Assembly (NCBI RefSeq): GCF_964340395.1
Contig: NC_135557.1
Location: 23,864,875 to 23,928,874, forward strand
Direction: 5' to 3'
Length of the DNA stretch: 64,000 bases
Origin: Glandiceps talaboti
Taxonomy: Eukaryota > Hemichordata > Enteropneusta > Spengelidae
Below the pieces are notes generated by a model that saw only the letters and a program-made list of their open reading frames with translations, was not told the origin of the DNA and made no database searches. The position numbers were made by a program, and so were the translations under genes. Position 1 is the first letter of the stretch. Every line of letters begins with the position of its first letter. Below are positions 31,001-44,271 of the stretch, piece by piece.

Positions 31001-31728
31001 ACATGTATTAGTGTAATTTGCGATGCTGGTCATACACCCTGACCCTTGTAGGGACAGTGTCCTATACATGTTTACATTGATTCAGTTCAGATTTGGAATA
31101 TATTATATGTGACAATTTGTGACTAATGTCATAAAATAGTTTGTTGATGTTATTACATATGGTAGGGTATTATAGAATTCTGGTAGATATGAGAAAACTT
31201 TGTTACACTACTTGGATTTAATCTCACATTTTTAAATACATGTATCCAGTAAGTTTGTTTTGTTTGTTTTACAGTCTCTTAACAGTTACTACAAGAAATT
31301 AGCAATACTAAAATGTACTTAAATCAATACTCAAATCTATCAGTGTGTCCTCTACGCCAATTTGACGTGCCACTGACGCACACAATGTCTAGTGACGCAC
31401 CAAAATTTGGTGCCTCCCCTTACTATGTGGTGACTCACAAGAAATCCCACTTTTTTTCATTTTGACTCACAACAACAAAATTTGGCCACGTTAGATGGCA
31501 CACTAAGTTTGTATGTACATATTTAAGTACATAGTATTTAGGGCCAGGGTTTTTTCATTATAATGCTTGCAGTGTAGCTATAACTTGCCCTTAATATGTT
31601 TTTCTTCAGATGAAAAATATCATTCTCATCAGAATATTTGGAAAAAAAATTCTAAAATGTAGGTTCCCCTTCATTCATGTATACTGCAGTGCAAAGATGG
31701 CATTGAGCATAAAATAGACAAATGAAAT
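28051..31728. other. Intergenic, no gene recognised
   Basis: AT-rich. Holds a (CA)n array at 28771-28793 and a fragment near 28.29-28.40 kb related to the 1.7-2.0 kb foldback. No splice-supported domain was seen on either strand; the listed short frames have no recognisable features. Confidence 0.65.
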
Positions 31729-34700
31729 ATGAGAAGACATTTTACGGTGAATCTCACTATTGGGTGAATACTTACTTTTACATAGTGGGATCTGGGTCCA
31801 TGCAGGGGTAAGGGGATTAAATTTTGATTGGTGCTAAACAGAACTTCATATATTTTATCAACAAATTTTTTATGAATAATCCTGAGCCACTGGAACATGT
31901 ATTATTTTGTAAATGCATGTAGGTTGAATGCTAATCATAAGTTTTAATTGTTCAAAATATACAGAGTACTAGTTTGAGATTGAACAGTATGTCAATGACA
32001 GACATTTTGCAGTAATCATAGCTCACGTATCCTGTCTTTTAATTTTCAAGTGATTTCAGTGATGATTATTTAATAAGCAGTAATGGAATTTATTCTAAAA
32101 CAGTAGCGCTATATACATGTAGACAATGTCTTCTATCTAACGAGGACAATTTCAAATGAGCAATGTGCTACTAAGCACTATTCTACTGATGTTCAATTCA
32201 TTTTTGGACCATCAAACAATATTAAATTTGGAAGTACATTTTGTATGTTGTAAATGTCTGGAATCAAAATTTCATGACAGTTTGTCTTTCTACTTAATAC
32301 ATTATTGCTGCAACCATCATATGTTTGAATTTCCAAATGCTCTACCACTAGCAACGGGGATGGATTATTATTATTAGTTATACTCCAACAACTATACAAG
32401 ACTAGTCCAATTTCGAATGGTGTTCATGTACAACTTAGTGTTCTTTGTACAATTAACAAGTATAAATGTGACCTGTATTTTGAACCATTCAACACAAATA
32501 TTGTAGCCTACAATGTCTACAGGTATTATGAGAGAAGCCACAACATACTATCCAAATAGCATGTTGCCTAGTTACTCATCACACCTGTAGACAGGTTGTA
32601 GATAACCCTGTGACATCGGCAAGATCTGAGCATGAAAACGGTATGGTCTTCATGAGCTGAAAATCAGTTTTGATAATAATTATTTAGCGTAATACCTATT
32701 CACAGCACTGCCTTTGGGTTGCTCATGTTCAATTTTGATAAAATGTTCAGTTTTATTTACAGATGGCACTTGCCACAGATATTACAAAATCAGACTAAAT
32801 AAATTCATGATATAATATACTTCAAAATTAATGCAGCCTTCAAACACAATGTATCTATCAGTCTTCCTGTTTTCACTCTGTAAAATTGAGAATAATACTT
32901 GTAAAATTGTGTAGCACGAGTTCACTAAATGTAGAAGACAAAGAATAATTGACTGGAGATTTTAATATCGTTCAAGTTGCATGTATCAATCATACCATTA
33001 ACTAAATCAAAATTATTCACAGTTTCCTTTGTTTTAACTTAGCTCAATTTACATGTAACTGTTGAAATGTGTTTAATTATCAAACAATAACAGATTTATC
33101 ACCTTCATTTTTAATTACATTTTCATAACAGGACACTTGCAATTTTACAGTTTACTGGTTTTATGACAAATATCAGGTACTCAGACAGCTATTTTTGTAT
33201 ATTTAACCAAGAAATGCTTGCAAATAAAGTTATCAGCTAAAAAAAAAAAATTATTGTGTTGGCCTGTTGTGTTGGATTTATTTTATGTCAAGTTGAGCCA
33301 CTGTTCTGTAGAATTGTACGTACACGTATGTGTCTGTATAAAAAAAAATATAGCTTGGAGCAAATTTCCCAACACAAAATTGGACAGAGACTGATGGAGC
33401 CCATTGTAATTGTTACCCTCTCAGGAGGTTGAAAAATAAAAGTGGGTAAAGCTGCAAAATCTCACCACTCTATGGATTGTTCACTAGTCTCTCTACAAAG
33501 TTCATGTAAAGTTCAGCATCTGTAACAGACTTACGGGTTGCTAGTGGTGCTACATGAAGCATCTGGTGTCCTCGAGAACCAGGAAAGGAAATCATGAAAA
33601 AATAAGTTTGTTTGTGTATTAATGTCAAGTAACCCCTACACATCACCTGTCAAGAAGCTTGCAATAAACATCTGAAGAATAATGTGTTTGCAGTGAAAGA
33701 AGTCTTTGAAGTGTGGTAAAAAATCAATGGGAATGAATGGGGTAACCATTCAGTCTGTAAGTCAGGATGTTAGTACCTACCATTTACAAATTTAAATTAA
33801 ATGACTACGTTGACTGAAACTTTTAAGTAACTAGTAAAGTTATTTGCAATTCAGGTTAGTGTTGTACATGTGGTTGGCAATATCCCAAATTCTTATACAT
33901 GAATACTTGAGAGACAAACTGGACACTGGACAAAACTGTATATGCATCAATTTAATTGAAATATCACAGAAGGTGCAAAATGATGATACAACTGGAAAAC
34001 CTAGCCAGCAACTTCTCTTTCCAGCTAGTCCTTTCCTACCAATTTAGGAAGAAGTGAAATTGTATCTGTACATTTAATGACGCCATGCACCTAGATAGTA
34101 TGTGATGTGATGTGAATGTGATGTGATGTGAGTAAAAAATCCTGCTAGGCTGATGTCCAGATAACAGAATTCTACTTCCTGTCCTGTTTCAAAATTCATA
34201 ATCAACAATCAGTCTGTGGAAGCAAAATGATTCAAGGCCAACAGCAAAATCTTTGTGCAACTGAGATTGTGAGCAAATATGGGCCTAATTGAACTAGTTC
34301 AATACACTATTAGAATAAAATACACTATTCTCAACACTTGATGCAGTTTGTGACTGAACTGAAGTGGCCTACATTTTGTAAATGTGTACAAACGTCACAT
34401 TTTTTTTTTTAGTTTTTACAACCAACTGATGGAACTTCTATAACCTACTACACATTATTTTATTTTATTGATTGAACTTGTTCAATACACACGTCATATA
34501 TTCAAGTTTTCAATTTTTTTGAAATTATTGTATTAATGGTATCAGTTCTTCTTGAAGATGTACATTGTAATTTGTACGAGAGGTGTACATAAGTTAACAG
34601 TACAAAAATGTATATTGCTTTATAGTCAGAGTTACCATGTGATTGTGAATGACATCAATTTATATTTAGTAGGTATTAAGTTAGTAGTCTGACCTAGTTG

Positions 34701-35287
34701 CAGAATGTTTGCATTTCTCCTAAATCTGCCTTGCATCAAGGATGAATTTAATTCTCCTGCTAACAGTAACACATACCTGAAGAATCAACTTAAATACATT
34801 TAATTAGGTGCCATCAGTTAAATTTTTTATTTGCCCTCCATGCGAAGGTAGGTTTGTTGGCAATGGTAGACATAGACAAAATAAACATATTTTGTTTTGC
34901 TCAAAATTTCCAAGCAAGGCTGTATTTCATACTATTGTAAATGGAAAGACCATTCAAATATCTTCAGAATAAGTACACATATTTCCAAATGGTTGTCAAT
35001 CTTTGCCATTTGCATTTCACCAGCATAGTGAATTTAAGTACAAACAGAAAAAATGAATCAACAGAAAAGTGAATTTTACATGACATGATTATGATAGCAT
35101 TGGGTTTTTTTTTCTGTGTTTGGTTTTTTCCCCTGGCTGCCTGCTAGGCTTTATGGAAATTCAAAAATGTACTCAATTAGCCAGTTTGTATGTGTGTATT
35201 CCACATCACATTACAATAGTTGTTTTGTTTTTTTTGCTTAATTGCTTTGATACTCAAATTGTAGTAGCTCTAACTTGCCATCAGTAC
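31729..35287. repeat. Tandem segmental duplication, copy A (3.56 kb)
   Basis: Starts ATGAGAAGACATTTTACGG and runs directly into copy B, which starts with the same words at 35288. The two are colinear and nearly identical by eye, with scattered substitutions and short indels such as the TGATG microsatellite length near 34.1/37.65 kb. Copy A lacks about 100 bases present in B at 38713-38812 and retains the uninterrupted target of the transposon found in B. Confidence 0.93.
33470..33646 (-). pseudogene. Relic terminal exon, copy A
   Basis: On the minus strand, AG of TTCTTGACAG is followed by 59 codons open to TAG: VMCRGYLTLIHKQ, then ISFPGSRGHQ, HVAPLATRKSVTDAELYMNF and VERLVNNP. The composition is protein-like and ends in a clean stop. 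I do not recognise the family. Copy B has the same frame and stop, but all six differences between A and B in this block change the amino acid, which argues against current selection. Copy C has a frameshift. Most likely a decayed exon carried by the duplicated segment. Confidence 0.45.
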
Positions 35288-37021
35288 ATGAGAAGACATT
35301 TTACGGTGAATCTTACTATTGGGTGAATACTTACTTTTACATAGTGGGATCTGGGTCCATGCAGGGGTAAGGGGATTAAATTTTGATTGGTGCTAAACAG
35401 AACTTCATATATTTTATCAACAAATTTTTTATGAATAATCCTGAGCCACTAGAACATGTATTATTTTGTAAATGCATGTAGGTTGAATGCTAATCATAAG
35501 TTTTAATTGTTCAAAATATACAGAGTACTAGTTTGAGATTGAACAGTATGTCAATGACAGACATTTTGCAGTAATCATAGCTCACGTATCCTGTCTTTTA
35601 ATTTTCAAGTGATTTCAGTGATGATTATTTAAGCAGTAATGGAATTTATTCTAAAACAGTAGCGCTATATACATGTAGACAATGTCTTCTATCTAACGAG
35701 GACAATTTCAAATGAGCAATTTGCTACTAAGCACTATTCTACTGATGTTCAATTCATTTTTGGACCATCAAACAATATTCAATTTGGAAGTACATTTTGT
35801 ATGTTGTAAATGTCTGGAATCAAAATTTCATGACAGTTTTGTCTTTCTACATAATACATTATTGCTGCAACCTTCATGTGTTTGAATTTCCAAATGCTCT
35901 ACCACTAGCAATGGGGATGGATTATTATTATTAGTTATAGTCCAACAACTATACAAGACTAGTTCAATTTTGAACAGTATTCATGTACAACTAAGTGTTC
36001 TTTGTACAATTAGCAAGTATAAATGTGACCTAGGTTTGAACCATTCAACACTAATATTGTAGTCTACAATGTCTACTGGCATTATGAGTGAATCCACAAC
36101 ATACCATCCAAATAACATGTTGCCTAGTTACTCATCACACCTGTGGACAGGTTGTGGGTAACCCTGTGACATTGGCAAGATCCGAGCATGACAACGGTGT
36201 GGTCTTAATGAGTTGAACATCAGTTCTGATAATAATTGTTTAGCGTAATACCTATTCACAGCACTGCCTTTGGGTTGCTCATGTTCAATTTTGATAAAAT
36301 GTTCAGTTTTATTTACAGATGGCACTTGCCACAGATATTACAAAATCAGACAAAATAAATTCATGATATAGTATACTTCAAAATTAATGCAGCCTTCAAA
36401 CACAATGTATCTATCAGTCTTCCTGTTTTCAGACAAATTGAGAATAATACTTGTAAAATTGTGTAGCATGAGTTCACTAAATGTAGAAGACAAGGAATAA
36501 TTGACTGGAGATTTTAATATCGTTCAAGTTGCATGTACCAATCACACCATTAACTCAATCAAAATTATTCACAGTTTCCTTTGTTTTAACTTAGCTCAAT
36601 TTACATGTGACTGTTGAAATGTGTTTAATTATCAAACAATAACAGACTTATCAGCTTCATTTTTAATTACATTTTCATAACAGGACACTTGCAATTTTCC
36701 AGTTTACTGGTTTTATGACAATTATCAGGTACTCAGACAGCTATTTTTGTATATTTAACCAAGAAATGCTTGCAAATAAAGTTATCAGCTAAAAAAAATA
36801 TTGTTGTGTTGGCCTGTTGTGTTGGATTTATTTTATTTCAGGTTGAGCCACTGTTCTGTAGAATTGTACGTACATGTATATGTGTCTATAAAAAAAATAT
36901 AGCTTGGAGCAAATTTCCCAGCACAAAATTGGACAGAGAGACTGATGGAGCCCATTGTAATTGTAACCCTTTCAGGAGATTGAAAAAATAAAAGTGGGTA
37001 AATCTGCAAAATTTCACCACT

Positions 37022-37198
37022 CTATGGATTGTTCACTAGTCTCTGTACAAAGTTCATGTAAAGTTCAGCATCTGTAACAGACTTACGGGTTGCTAGTGGT
37101 GCTACATGAAGCGTCCGGTGTCCTCGAGAACCAGGAAAGGAAATCAAGAAAACATAATTTTGTTTGTGTATTAATGTCAAGTAACCCCTACACATCAC
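37022..37198 (-). pseudogene. Relic terminal exon, copy B
   Basis: Same acceptor, 59-codon frame and TAG as the copy A relic. Substitutions relative to A: T to N, F to V, M to L, Q to R, M to T and E to Q. No synonymous change was seen in the block. Confidence 0.45.
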
Positions 37199-38892
37199 CT
37201 GTCAAGAAGCTTACAATAAACATCTGAAGAATAATGTGTTTGCAGTGAAAGAAGTCTTTGAAGTGTGGTAAAAAATCAATGGGAATGAATGGGGTAACCA
37301 TTCAGTCTGTAAGTCAGGATGTTAGTACCTACCATTTACAAATTTAAATTAAATGACTACGTTGACTGAAACTTTTAAGTAACTAGTAAAGTTATTTGCA
37401 ATTCAGGTTAGTGTTGTACATGTGGTTGGCAATATCCCAAATTCTTATAGATGAATACTTGAGACAAACTGGACACTGGACAAAACTGTATATGCATCAA
37501 TTTAATTGAAATATCACAGAAGGTGCAAAATAATGATACAACTTGAAAACCTAGCCAGCAAATTTTCTTTCCAGCTAGTCCTTTCCTACCAATTTAGGAA
37601 GAAGTGAAATTGTATCTGTACATTTGATGACGCGATGCACAGAGATAGTATGTGATGTGATGTGATGTGATGTGATGTGAGTAAAAAAATCCTGCTAGGC
37701 TGATGTCCAGATAACAGAATTCTACTTCCTGTCCTGTTTCAAAATTCCTAATCAACAATCATCCTGTGGAAGCAAAATGATTCAAGGCCAACAGCAAAAT
37801 CTTTGTGCAACTGAGATTGTGAGCAAATATGGGCCTAATTGAACTAGTTCAATACACTATAAGAATAAAATACACTATTCTCAACACTTGATGCAGTTTG
37901 TGACTGAACTGAAGTGGCCTACATTTTGTAAATGTGTACAAACGTCACATTTTTTAAAAAGTTTTTACAACTGATGGAACTTCTATAACCTACTGCACAT
38001 TATTTTATTTTATTGATTGAACTCGTTCAATACACACGTCATATATTCAAGTTTTCAAATGTTTTGAAATTATTGTATTAATGGTATCAGTTCTTCTTGG
38101 AGACGTACATTGTAATTTGTACTAGAGGTGCACATAAGTTAACAGTACAAAAATGTATATGCTTTATAGTCAGAGTTACCATGTGATTGTGAATGACAGC
38201 AATTTATATTTAGTAGGTATTAAAACCAGTTAGTAGTCTGACCTAGTTGCAGAATGTTTGCATTTCTCCTAAATCTGCCTTGCATCAAGGACGAATTTAA
38301 TTCTCCTGCTAACACATACCTGAAGAATCAACTTAAATACATTTAATTAGGTGCCATATATCAGTTAAATTTTTTGTTTGCCCTCCATGTGCAGGTAGGT
38401 TTGTTGGCAATGGAAGACATAGACAAAATGAACATATTTTGTTTTGCTCAAATTTTCCAAGCAAGGCTGTATGTCATACTATTGTAAATGGAAAGACCAT
38501 TCAAATATTATCAGAATACCTACACATATTTCCAAATAGTAGTTGTCAATCTTTGCCATTTGCATTTCACCAGCGCAGTAGATTTAAGTACAAACAGAAA
38601 AATGAATCAACAGAAAAGTGAATTTTACATGACATGATTATGATAGCATTGCTTTTTTTCTGTGTTTGTTTTTTTTCCTGGGCTGCCTGCTAGGTTTTAT
38701 GGAAATTCAAGGATGGCATACAAAGTATTTAATTGATGGAGCCTTTTCAGTATTTTCATTTGTTTTCAAGCGAGAATTTTGTTTTTCTTTCCAGACCTAG
38801 CAATACTTAAATGTACTCAGTTAGCCAGTTTGTATGTGTATTCCACATCACATTACAATTATGGCGTTGAATGCCTGCCAATATTCGAAAAT

Positions 38893-39155
38893 TCAATACT
38901 GCAATGACTATATGCAATACTGCAATGACTATATGCAATACTGCAATGACTATATGCGATATGACTACATGAGATGATTACATGCGATATGACTACATGC
39001 GATGTGACTACATGAGATGACTACATGCGATATGACTACATGAGATGACTACATGCGATATGACTACATGAGGTGACTACATGCGATGCGACTACATGAG
39101 ATGACTACATGAGATGACTACATGCGATATGACTACATGAGATGACTACATGCGA
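38893..39155. repeat. Subterminal 14-bp repeat array, left TIR
   Basis: Alternating GACTACATGAGAT and GACTACATGCGATAT units, preceded by three ACTGCAATGACTATATGCAAT units. The mirror array lies at 41425-41785. Such arrays are often transposase-binding sites. Confidence 0.9.
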
Positions 39156-39607
39156 TTTTGTATTGACGTTATGCCATTCGTAGATTATTCAATATGCATA
39201 AGGGGTAGACCATTCGATATCCTGGGGGCTTTGAAGATTGGTGGAGAGTCATTATTTTTTTTCCCACCTGCTTGCCTGAGAATTATTTTTTTCTCCTTCG
39301 CCTATGCTGGCAACTTTTTTTTTCTTTGCTTTTCTGAGATATCCGGATTTTTTTTACGTCAATGTTGAACACCTACATTTGTTGCCACAATTTTCTGTTT
39401 GGTTTTGGCACACGGTAATAGAGAGAGTAAAAAGATGTTCTATCACACACATATTATATTTAGAAAACTACATATTTCATACATGTTTGATTTTCAATTA
39501 AATAAACATCGTTGACAGTTTTTATGCCATGGTATGGTGACACACTGAAAATACAAATCGGAAACTTGATTGGTGAGCTCAAACATTCAGATAGACCGGT
39601 CAGTTTC

Positions 39608-40310
39608 TCAAGCTTGGGGGATGGGGGGTGTCAGTGTTTTTTTCCATTGGGCCGACAAAAAGTCACTGACCCCCCTTAATAAAGTTTCATAGCATCTGAC
39701 AGTAAGTTGTAGACGGAAGAGCTTTGAGACTGGGATATGTCCACCTCTTGTGTGTGATTGTGTGTGTGAATGGGGGGGGGGGGGTTTCTAGGGTTCTACA
39801 AAACGGCCTGGAGGATTTTTACTTCTAAAGGCAATGTTTAGGCTATTCACAGACACTTTCAGACAATAATTTACAAATTTTACAAGACAGCTCTAACATG
39901 TAAAAAGCAACTCTGTGAGGTTGAAACATTTTTGAAATAAAGTTTCATAGCATCTTGACAGTAAGAGTTGGAGGAAAGAACTTTGATTTGAGACTGGAAC
40001 ATGTCTACCTCTTTCTCAAGCTTGGGGGATGGGGGGTGTCAGTGTTTTTTTCCATTGGGCCGACAAAAAGTCACTGACCCCCCAAGTGTTCTTGGGGGTC
40101 CCCCCCTAGAAGCCCTGGAGGTTTTTTACTTCTAAAGGCAATGTTTAGGCTATTCACAGACACTTTCAGACAATAATTTACAACCTTTACAAGGCAGCTC
40201 TAACATGTAAAAAGCAACTACATAAGGTTGAAACATGTTTGAAATAAAGTTCCATAGCATCTTGACAGTAAGAGGTGGAGGGAAGAACTTTGATTTGAGG
40301 CTTGGACATG
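39608..40310. repeat. Internal direct repeats of the long-TIR transposon
   Basis: CTCAAGCTTGGGGGATGGGG followed by a GGGCCGACAAAAAGTCACTG block occurs at 39608 and 40016. AAAGGCAATGTTTAGGCTAT occurs near 39827 and 40133. A third motif (ATAGCATCT then GACAGTAAG) occurs three times. The units are about 0.3-0.4 kb. Confidence 0.85.
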
Positions 40311-41424
40311 TCTATGTTTTTTTTCACCAATTTTGGTGAATCTTATTGTTGGTTTAACGAATGAGTGGCCTCTGGGGTGATGGAGTGCAAGGGGTCTCCC
40401 CCCCCCCCCCCCCTCCGCCAGATCTGCAGTTTTTTGTTTCTATTTAGGCAATTTTTAGGTTATTCATAGCCTCTGAGATATATATTGCCAAGCATCGAAA
40501 AGCTAAAGTAAATATAACTTTTTACCTAAGTTTTCCATGTTATAAAAGTGGGCCTGTAACATTGGTATAGGGGCATTGATATTGCATGTATAGTAAAGTT
40601 ACTGATGTGTTAGAGGACTTTAGGAGGTCATACCTAGTGTACAATAGAAACTTGAATTTGAGTTGTGGTGTCGATACATGTAGTGTCTGAAATAGGAAGT
40701 ATAGCATCCCTTTTGACAAATTCATACTGAAGAGACTAGAACAATTTAGATTAAGTTCTTTTATAAACTATCCAATAGTATGAAGGTTACCATTACAAAA
40801 CCTTCAAGTTCACTTTTGCCCCAAAGTGTAAGATAAGTGAAGCACTGATTGTGAAACAGCCAATCACTTACATGGCATGTTCTGTAACTAGTGTGGTAGC
40901 TAGGTAATACATGTATTATATGTATAATGTTATGTATAGTTATTTATGAACCCTTACATGAAGTAATATTTAAACCATTTACGAAAGAAACAGAGAAAAG
41001 AACAAATATAATTATATATATGTACCACATGCTAACGAAACTGACTGGTACCTGACATGTGTTTGAAACTGTTTGTCATGATTTGACAAGTGTCCTGGTT
41101 GGAGAGGTACGAGCAAGTTGAACAGTATACTCGAACCTGTGCATCATTTCCCTGCCAAGACATTTTTTTTCTAGCAGCAGTGGTCCATCTTTTTTTTCCA
41201 TCACCCTCTCATATCCGGATTTTTTTTCAAGCAAATCCATTTGGCATCTTTTTTTCCCCGAAATCTTCCAAGCCCCCCCCCCCCTCCCCCCTGGATATCA
41301 AATGGTCCACCTCTTACCACGTGCAAGTTGCAACATGATGAGGAGTACTCCCGAGCCTGTTTCATATCAATACTCGTATTATGCGTATTGAATAATCTAC
41401 GAATGGCATAACGTCATTACAAAA

Positions 41425-41785
41425 TCGCCGCATATCATGTCATCATCTCGCATCGCAGTATTGCATATAGTCATCTCATGTAGTCATGTCGCATGTAGTC
41501 ATCTCATGTAGTCATATCGCATGTAGTCATCTCATGTAGTCATATCGCATGTAGTCATCTCATGTAGTCACATCGCATGTAGTCATATTGCATGTAGTCA
41601 CCTCATGTAGTCATATCGCATGTAGTCATCTCATGTAGTCATATCGCATGTAGTCATCTCATGTAGTCACATCGCATGTAGTCACCTCATGTAGTCATAT
41701 CGCATATAGTCATCTCATGTAGTCATATCGCATATAGTCATTGCAGTATTGCATATAGTCATTGCAGTATTGTATTTTCGAATAT
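41425..41785. repeat. Subterminal 14-bp repeat array, right TIR
   Basis: ATCTCATGTAGTCATATCGC-type units repeated about a dozen times, the reverse complement of the left array, ending in TATAGTCATTGCAGTATTG units. Confidence 0.9.
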
Positions 41786-41886
41786 TGGCAGGCATTCTAC
41801 GCTATATTACAATAGTTGTTTTGTTTTTATTGCTTAATTGCTTTGATACTCAAATTGTGGTAGCTCTAACTTGCCATCAGTACATG

Positions 41887-42540
41887 TTACTCTTGAATTG
41901 AAATATATCATTGTCACAAATTGGGGGGGGGGGGGGGTAACTCCATGGGTAACATTGCGGGGAGGCGCCTCACAAACATTGAAACCCAATGTGTTGTGAT
42001 ACCAATTTTATGCAAATAGTATACCCTTTCTGATACCAAGTTGCATTTTAATTAATCTAATTACAATTGAACTGTTCTTGATCACTCAGACCGTCTCAGT
42101 CCACTAGCACTATTATTATGTGTCAATGGAAGCTCTATCAAAAGCTGTAGATCTAGTGTAGCATAGCATGAGTGAGAAGAGTATGCAAGTTTTGAAGGTA
42201 GATACATCAGGTTGAAATGCTTCCACTGTCCAGTGTTGACTGATTGGTCTCTAATTAATACCAGTTTTGATTCACACAACCCTTTCTCATACCACCACCC
42301 ATGAAAAGTATAAGCATAAAAAAATTACTCCCTTCGTGTGAACCCTCCCCGTATGTATTGCCATCTATGGGACTTGCAAACCCCCACCAACAGGCCCCAC
42401 CCCCATCCCCCACCCAGGATTGGAGGTACTGAGAATTGCGTACAGTTTTTCAACAATTTTAAGACAATCTTTTTTTTCCATACAGCTGAACAGTAGCATT
42501 TGTAAGATGTGTACACAGGTTAATTTGTAATAGGATCAGA
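41887..42540. other. Spacer between copies B and C
   Basis: Unique-looking AT-rich sequence with a poly-G run near 41.92 kb; no gene recognised. Confidence 0.6.
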
Positions 42541-43224
42541 TAAATAAAGATTTCACCATGAAGGACAAATATTTTCAAGCGATAATTTTTAATGATCAAT
42601 ACATGCACATGTCATGTGCAGAAAAGGACCAAATTTCTATACTCCAGAAGAGCTATACAGTATACCAGAGTATAGACAATGTTTTACATTTATTATTTAA
42701 TCATAAATGAGACACTTTGAGCTGAGCAATGCAGCTATTCTGTTGGTTAAATTCATGTTTGTGTCACTCCAAACAAAATGTTTGTCAATTCAGAATTTAT
42801 TGTGCTGTATGTAATTATACATTCTGACTCCACATATTGACAGTCTGTCCTACTGTCATTGCTGTTTGGTAGTGGTAGAATGTGTCAGAAATTCCAGTTT
42901 CTCTTTCAAAACAAATTTGATGGATTATCATGTCCAACAACTACTCATGTACTAGTCTAAATCTAATTCAATGTTAAACATTATACATGTACCTCAAGTT
43001 TTTGTACAGGCCAACAATGGTAATTAAGCTAGATGTACTGTAGTACAAAAAGTGACCTGTGTTTGAACCAGGAAACACTTAGTCTAGTATTGTACATACA
43101 TAGATAGATGTAGCTTTTCTGTTGGCATCATTAAGTGTGAATCCACAACATACACATGTATGCCATGTGCATGTTGCAAAGTTACTTAAAATGTATGAAT
43201 CATACCAGCTGACAGGCTAGGCAA

Positions 43225-43478
43225 CACTGAGCAGTAGTTGCAACACTGTGAAATTGGCATGATCTAAGCATGATCTGTAGTTGCAACACTGAAATTAGCA
43301 TGATCTGTAGTTGCAACACTGTGAAATTAGCATGATCTGCAGTGACAACACTGTGAAATTAGCATGATCTAAGCATGATCTCTAGTTACAACACTGTGAA
43401 ATTGGCATGATTTAAGCATGATTTGTAGTTGTAACACTGTGAAATTAGCATGATCTAAGGACGATCTGTAGTTGGTCT
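43225..43478. repeat. Minisatellite expanded in copy C
   Basis: About seven units of GTTGCAACACTGTGAAATT followed by AGCATGATCTAAGCATGATC, 31 or 43 bases depending on whether the second half is present. A and B have only one unit at the equivalent place (CCCTGTGACAT then GGCAAGATC). Confidence 0.88.
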
Positions 43479-43868
43479 TCAAGAGTGGGAAGATCTGCTC
43501 TGATAATAATTGTATACATGTCCCTGCCATAGCATACAGCACAGCTTTTGAGTTATAAATACATACCGGTAGAACAATTTTCAATTTAACAATTTTTTTA
43601 CGGAGTTCAGTTTTTATTTACAAATGGCACTTGCAACAGATGTCATGATACTAGAAAATCAGAGCAGACTAAATAATTTTGTTTTGCCCACAATAAAAGT
43701 ACAAAGTTTGCTGCCCAAGTCCACTAATCATAGATAACATATATGATGAATCATGTTAAGATTTTCACTGGATGTTTTTAGTCTGTAAGTAAGATGCTTT
43801 AAATGTGTTGTTCAGCCATATTAGGCTTCTCAAATCATTATCTGATGGTTTGGCCTTACAAGTTGTAT

Positions 43869-44271
43869 CTTAGGGACGATCACACAATGTCACACAAGCT
43901 CAACTTGTGAATTTTGTTTATTTAGGGGGAGGGGTCTAGCATCAATATGATTGCTGATCATCATTTTTGCACTAATATCCAAATTTTGAAAACTTTCACA
44001 CCCTCAATAATAAAAGCTTCTGTGTATTACACTGTATCTCACATTAGAAGAAATTTGTTATCACCTTATCAACATCTCAGTTTCATAAGGTTGGAACTTC
44101 ATGTTACATTGCATCGTAATGGTCGCTACAATTTTGATAATGGTTTACAACATATATCAATCTGTGATGTCACACTTGTTAATGTTTGTTGCGGGGAGGG
44201 GGAGGGGGTTTTGTCCTAAACGAACGATGTTCGTTCATTGAGCTTGTATGACATTGCGCAATCGTCCCTTA
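43869..44271. mobile_element. Foldback MITE inserted in copy C
   Basis: The left end TTAGGGACGATCACACAATG followed by TCACACAAGCTCAA is mirrored on the right by TTGAGCTTGTATGACATTGC then GCAATCGTCCCTTA. About 400 bases; A and B show no equivalent insertion. The 90-codon plus-strand frame inside has no recognised domain. Confidence 0.72.

Larger units (their letters stand above)
38860..41805. mobile_element. Long-TIR DNA transposon (2946 bp), 8-bp target duplication
   Basis: Flanked by ATTACAAT at 38852-38859 and 41806-41813; copy A has a single ATTACAAT at the same place, so both boundaries are defined by the empty site. Termini are inverted over roughly 350-400 bases: ATGGCGTTGAATGCCTGCC on the left and, read on the other strand, ATAGCGTAGAATGCCTGCC on the right, followed by arrays of a 14-bp motif and then GACGTTATGCCATTCGTAG. 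The interior has no recognisable transposase. Long TIRs with an 8-9 bp duplication would fit Mutator-like elements, but the superfamily is not proven. Confidence 0.9.
35288..41886. repeat. Tandem segmental duplication, copy B (interrupted)
   Basis: Colinear with copy A from ATGAGAAGACATTTTACGG to CCATCAGTACATG, but split by a transposon at 38860-41805. Downstream of the insertion the remaining 73 bases of the unit resume (41814-41886). Confidence 0.93.

Noticed and set aside
43947-44219. 90-codon frame within copy C
   Set aside because: Lies entirely inside a foldback MITE, with no homologue in A or B and no recognised domain.
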